Shown in pieces: positions 50,355 through 51,430 of a stretch of DNA of 51,430 bases; the first letter of the stretch is position 1; each line of letters starts with the position of its first letter. A program made the translations under genes and the position numbers. Where the stretch lies: NCBI GenBank assembly GCA_944323335.1, contig CALUSB010000012.1:1-51430 (forward strand), written 5' to 3'. Below the pieces are notes generated by a model. The model was given only the letters and a program-made list of their open reading frames with translations. It was not told where the DNA came from and did no database searches. Source of the DNA: Candidatus Gastranaerophilales bacterium (GTDB lineage Bacteria > Cyanobacteriota > Vampirovibrionia > Gastranaerophilales > Gastranaerophilaceae).

Positions 50355-50367
50355 AACAAACACAAAC

Positions 50368-50399
50368 AAAAAATCCCTCTCAAATGAGAGGGATTTTTT
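50368..50399. terminator. Bidirectional terminator after thrC
   Basis: A 14-bp stem (50368-50381 with 50386-50399), loop AAAT, flanked by A and T runs; shared with the opposing small-protein gene. Confidence 0.9.
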
Positions 50400-50409
50400 A
50401 AACTCATTT

Positions 50410-51027
50410 TTAAACAGTTTCATCAAGTACAATCGCAAGCGCTAAACTGTCAGGTGCGTCAATTATCATACCTTCTTTATCATAGTTAATAGCAACTGTT
50501 TGGTCTTGAACTTTTTTAGCGTGAATTGCATTAGATAAAACAGCCATAGTCATAGACGCAGCACCTGCTAAAGCTGCAAAATAAAGAGCGGGTCTTGATT
50601 TTTTAGCTTGCTTAATTACATTGTGATTTAAAACCGCTTCTGTCATCTGACCTACATCTGAGACTCTTTTTGCACAGGTTTTAAATACAGATTTAGAAAC
50701 ATCATCTAAATCTTTTGCAGCCTCTGCAATTTTATCATCAGTACCTTTTAAAATCGCGTCTTTGTTTTTCACAAAAACATCGCCCGCATTTCTAAAGGTT
50801 TCATTTTTTGAGAACTCTTGAACAATAGCGTCAAATTCTTTGCCTTTAGCTTCATTTACGTGATTTTTAATCTCAGTTCTTACAGTTTTTGTAAAAGCAT
50901 CAAGGTGTTCATTGTGCGTCAGTGGTATAAAACGCGTTGCAACGCCGGCTGCAGCCGCACCGCCAACACCGGCAGCGATTACATTTGTGTTTTTTTTCTC
51001 AGCACTATTTATTGATTGTGTTCTCAT
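50410..51027 (-). CDS. Hypothetical Ala-rich protein with two hydrophobic segments
   Basis: 205 residues that I do not recognise. A short polar leader (M-R-T-Q-S-I-N-S-A-E-K-K-N-T-N) precedes an Ala/Gly-rich hydrophobic stretch (V-I-A-A-G-V-G-G-A-A-A-A-G-V-A). A long charged helical region (~40-140) follows, then a second hydrophobic segment (A-L-Y-F-A-A-L-A-G-A-A-S-M-T-M-A-V-L, ~148-165) and an acidic tail. The first ~35 residues resemble the 9901 product. It has the best promoter in the window and a long structured leader, with GAGGTAAG before the ATG, so it is probably abundant. Confidence 0.75.
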   Translation of the reverse strand: MRTQSINSAEKKNTNVIAAGVGGAAAAGVATRFIPLTHNEHLDAFTKTVRTEIKNHVNEAKGKEFDAIVQEFSKNETFRNAGDVFVKNKDAILKGTDDKIAEAAKDLDDVSKSVFKTCAKRVSDVGQMTEAVLNHNVIKQAKKSRPALYFAALAGAASMTMAVLSNAIHAKKVQDQTVAINYDKEGMIIDAPDSLALAIVLDETV

Positions 51028-51056
51028 TCTCTTACCTCGATTTCACACAAACAGAC

Positions 51057-51084
51057 CACCCCGAGCCTCTAAAGGAACGGTGTG
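51057..51084 (-). promoter_or_regulatory. Stem-loop in the leader of the 50410-51027 gene
   Basis: In the ~107-nt leader, CAC...GTG, CCG...CGG and CCT-TTAG-AGG pair to form one interrupted hairpin (read on the minus strand). It lies ~30 nt before the start codon. It could affect mRNA stability or translation; no known riboswitch is recognised. Confidence 0.5.
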
Positions 51085-51140
51085 ACCCACAAGTAACCTA
51101 TGGTCAATTAAGCTAACCGCACAATTTTTAAATTTTTAAT

Positions 51141-51169
51141 ATTGTATCATAACAAAAAAAACTTGTCAA
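51141..51169 (-). promoter_or_regulatory. Near-perfect promoter of the 50410-51027 gene
   Basis: TTGACA (51169-51164), a 17-bp spacer and TACAAT (51146-51141) preceded by TGA, an extended -10. It lies just after the groEL terminator. Confidence 0.75.
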
Positions 51170-51196
51170 TAGTTTTTTCAAAAAAAATATACAAAA

Positions 51197-51220
51197 GACC
51201 CGACATAATTATGTCGGGTC
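51197..51220 (-). terminator. Terminator downstream of groEL
   Basis: A perfect 24-bp palindrome (GACCCGACATAA and its complement) is followed on the minus strand by TTTT and more T-rich sequence. It ends transcription coming from groEL. Confidence 0.85.
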
Positions 51221-51256
51221 AAAAATTCACACACTTTTGGGTCATTCGTAATTTTT

Positions 51257-51380
51257 AACGCAGCACAAGTACTTAAAGGGTACGGACTACAGAAATGGTC
51301 GCCAAACTCCTCGTTTGCCGACAATTTCTTTCGCACACCTTGGCAAAACTTGTTTTTTTCTAACGTGGCACAAGCCACGT
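51257..51380. repeat. Intergenic hairpin element related to the one at 38527-38602
   Basis: It contains GTCG-C-CAAAC-TCCTC-GTTTG-C-CGAC (51298-51322) and ACGTGGC-ACAA-GCCACGT (51363-51380), both with counterparts downstream of the pilin gene. An extra partial AACG..GCACAAG copy is at 51257-51269. No credible gene fits here. It forms the 3' UTR of groEL on the minus strand. Confidence 0.65.
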
Positions 51381-51404
51381 ATGGAAAAAACTACGTTTTG
51401 GAAA

Positions 51405-51430
51405 TTACATCATTCCCATTCCGCCGCCCA
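51405..51430 (-). CDS. groEL: Chaperonin GroEL, C-terminal fragment
   Basis: Only the last seven codons and the stop are in the window: G-G-G-M-G-M-M, the typical Gly-Met tail of GroEL that projects into the folding chamber. The gene runs off the right edge. Downstream lie the hairpin element and a strong terminator. Confidence 0.8.

Noticed and set aside
51178-51378. 66-codon minus-strand frame after groEL
   Set aside because: It crosses the groEL terminator palindrome and the hairpin element, and the protein text is not convincing.

Overview
The window is a contiguous piece of an AT-rich bacterial chromosome packed with housekeeping genes. Several features suggest a Gram-negative, non-photosynthetic relative of Cyanobacteria, of the gut Melainabacteria/Gastranaerophilales type: lipid A kinase lpxK, an Mla-type lipid transporter with a long cyanobacteria-like MlaD, an AMIN-domain amidase, type IV pilus components, a phosphate-selective-type porin, and small lineage-specific proteins with no obvious relatives. 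This assignment is inference from gene content and style, because no 16S gene is present. I see no CRISPR array, no transposase, no integrase and no rRNA.

Layout. 1-3044 (minus): der-plsY, then a fragment of the spc ribosomal operon (rpsE-rpmD-rplO). 3113-9184 (plus): a 60-aa protein gene, then riboflavin genes (ribE-ribBA), a double-GNAT protein and a serine-synthesis pair (class V aminotransferase, serA). 9228-10323: two single-gene units for small membrane-type proteins. 10371-15265 (plus): mlaE-mlaF-mlaD-lpxK-metF, an envelope lipid block. 15258-17942 (minus): rimP-nusA-formyltransferase behind a leader that carries a terminator-like hairpin. 17995-22364: an outer-membrane porin, a 39-aa microprotein, a divergent MutS and a lipoprotein-like protein. 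22361-26617 (minus): rpmG, tRNA-Trp with tRNA-like tandem repeats, secE-nusG-rplK-rplA, and then, unexpectedly, gtrA and a GT11 fucosyltransferase. 26654-33176: pilT, a phosphodiester glycosidase-type protein, an O-methyltransferase, an exported beta-propeller protein and grpE-dnaJ. 33318-39126: lineage-specific small proteins, Hsp20, dCMP deaminase, an HTH protein with paired operators, an 843-aa glycine-rich type IV pilin-like protein, a GC-rich structured intergenic island and a zinc-ribbon protein. 39211-51430: glgC, murI, amidase, secDF, an HTH/zinc-ribbon protein, gltX, hom-thrC, a small Ala-rich protein and the 3' end of groEL.

The most unusual material is non-coding. Three 70-bp tandem repeats lie immediately downstream of tRNA-Trp and resemble its 3' half; two of them can fold into a closed two-hairpin tRNA-like domain. 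A perfect antisense copy of the tRNA D-arm lies just upstream of the tRNA. Two intergenic elements (38527-38602 and 51298-51380) share a pair of hairpins, one with a compensatory base-pair change. Two 18-bp operator-like palindromes are spaced exactly 20 bp apart in front of the giant pilin. A matched pair of L1-operator-like hairpins precedes rplK and rplA. Several genes (hom, ribE, der, mutS, mlaE) have a -10 box only 6-7 nt before the start codon, implying leaderless mRNAs.
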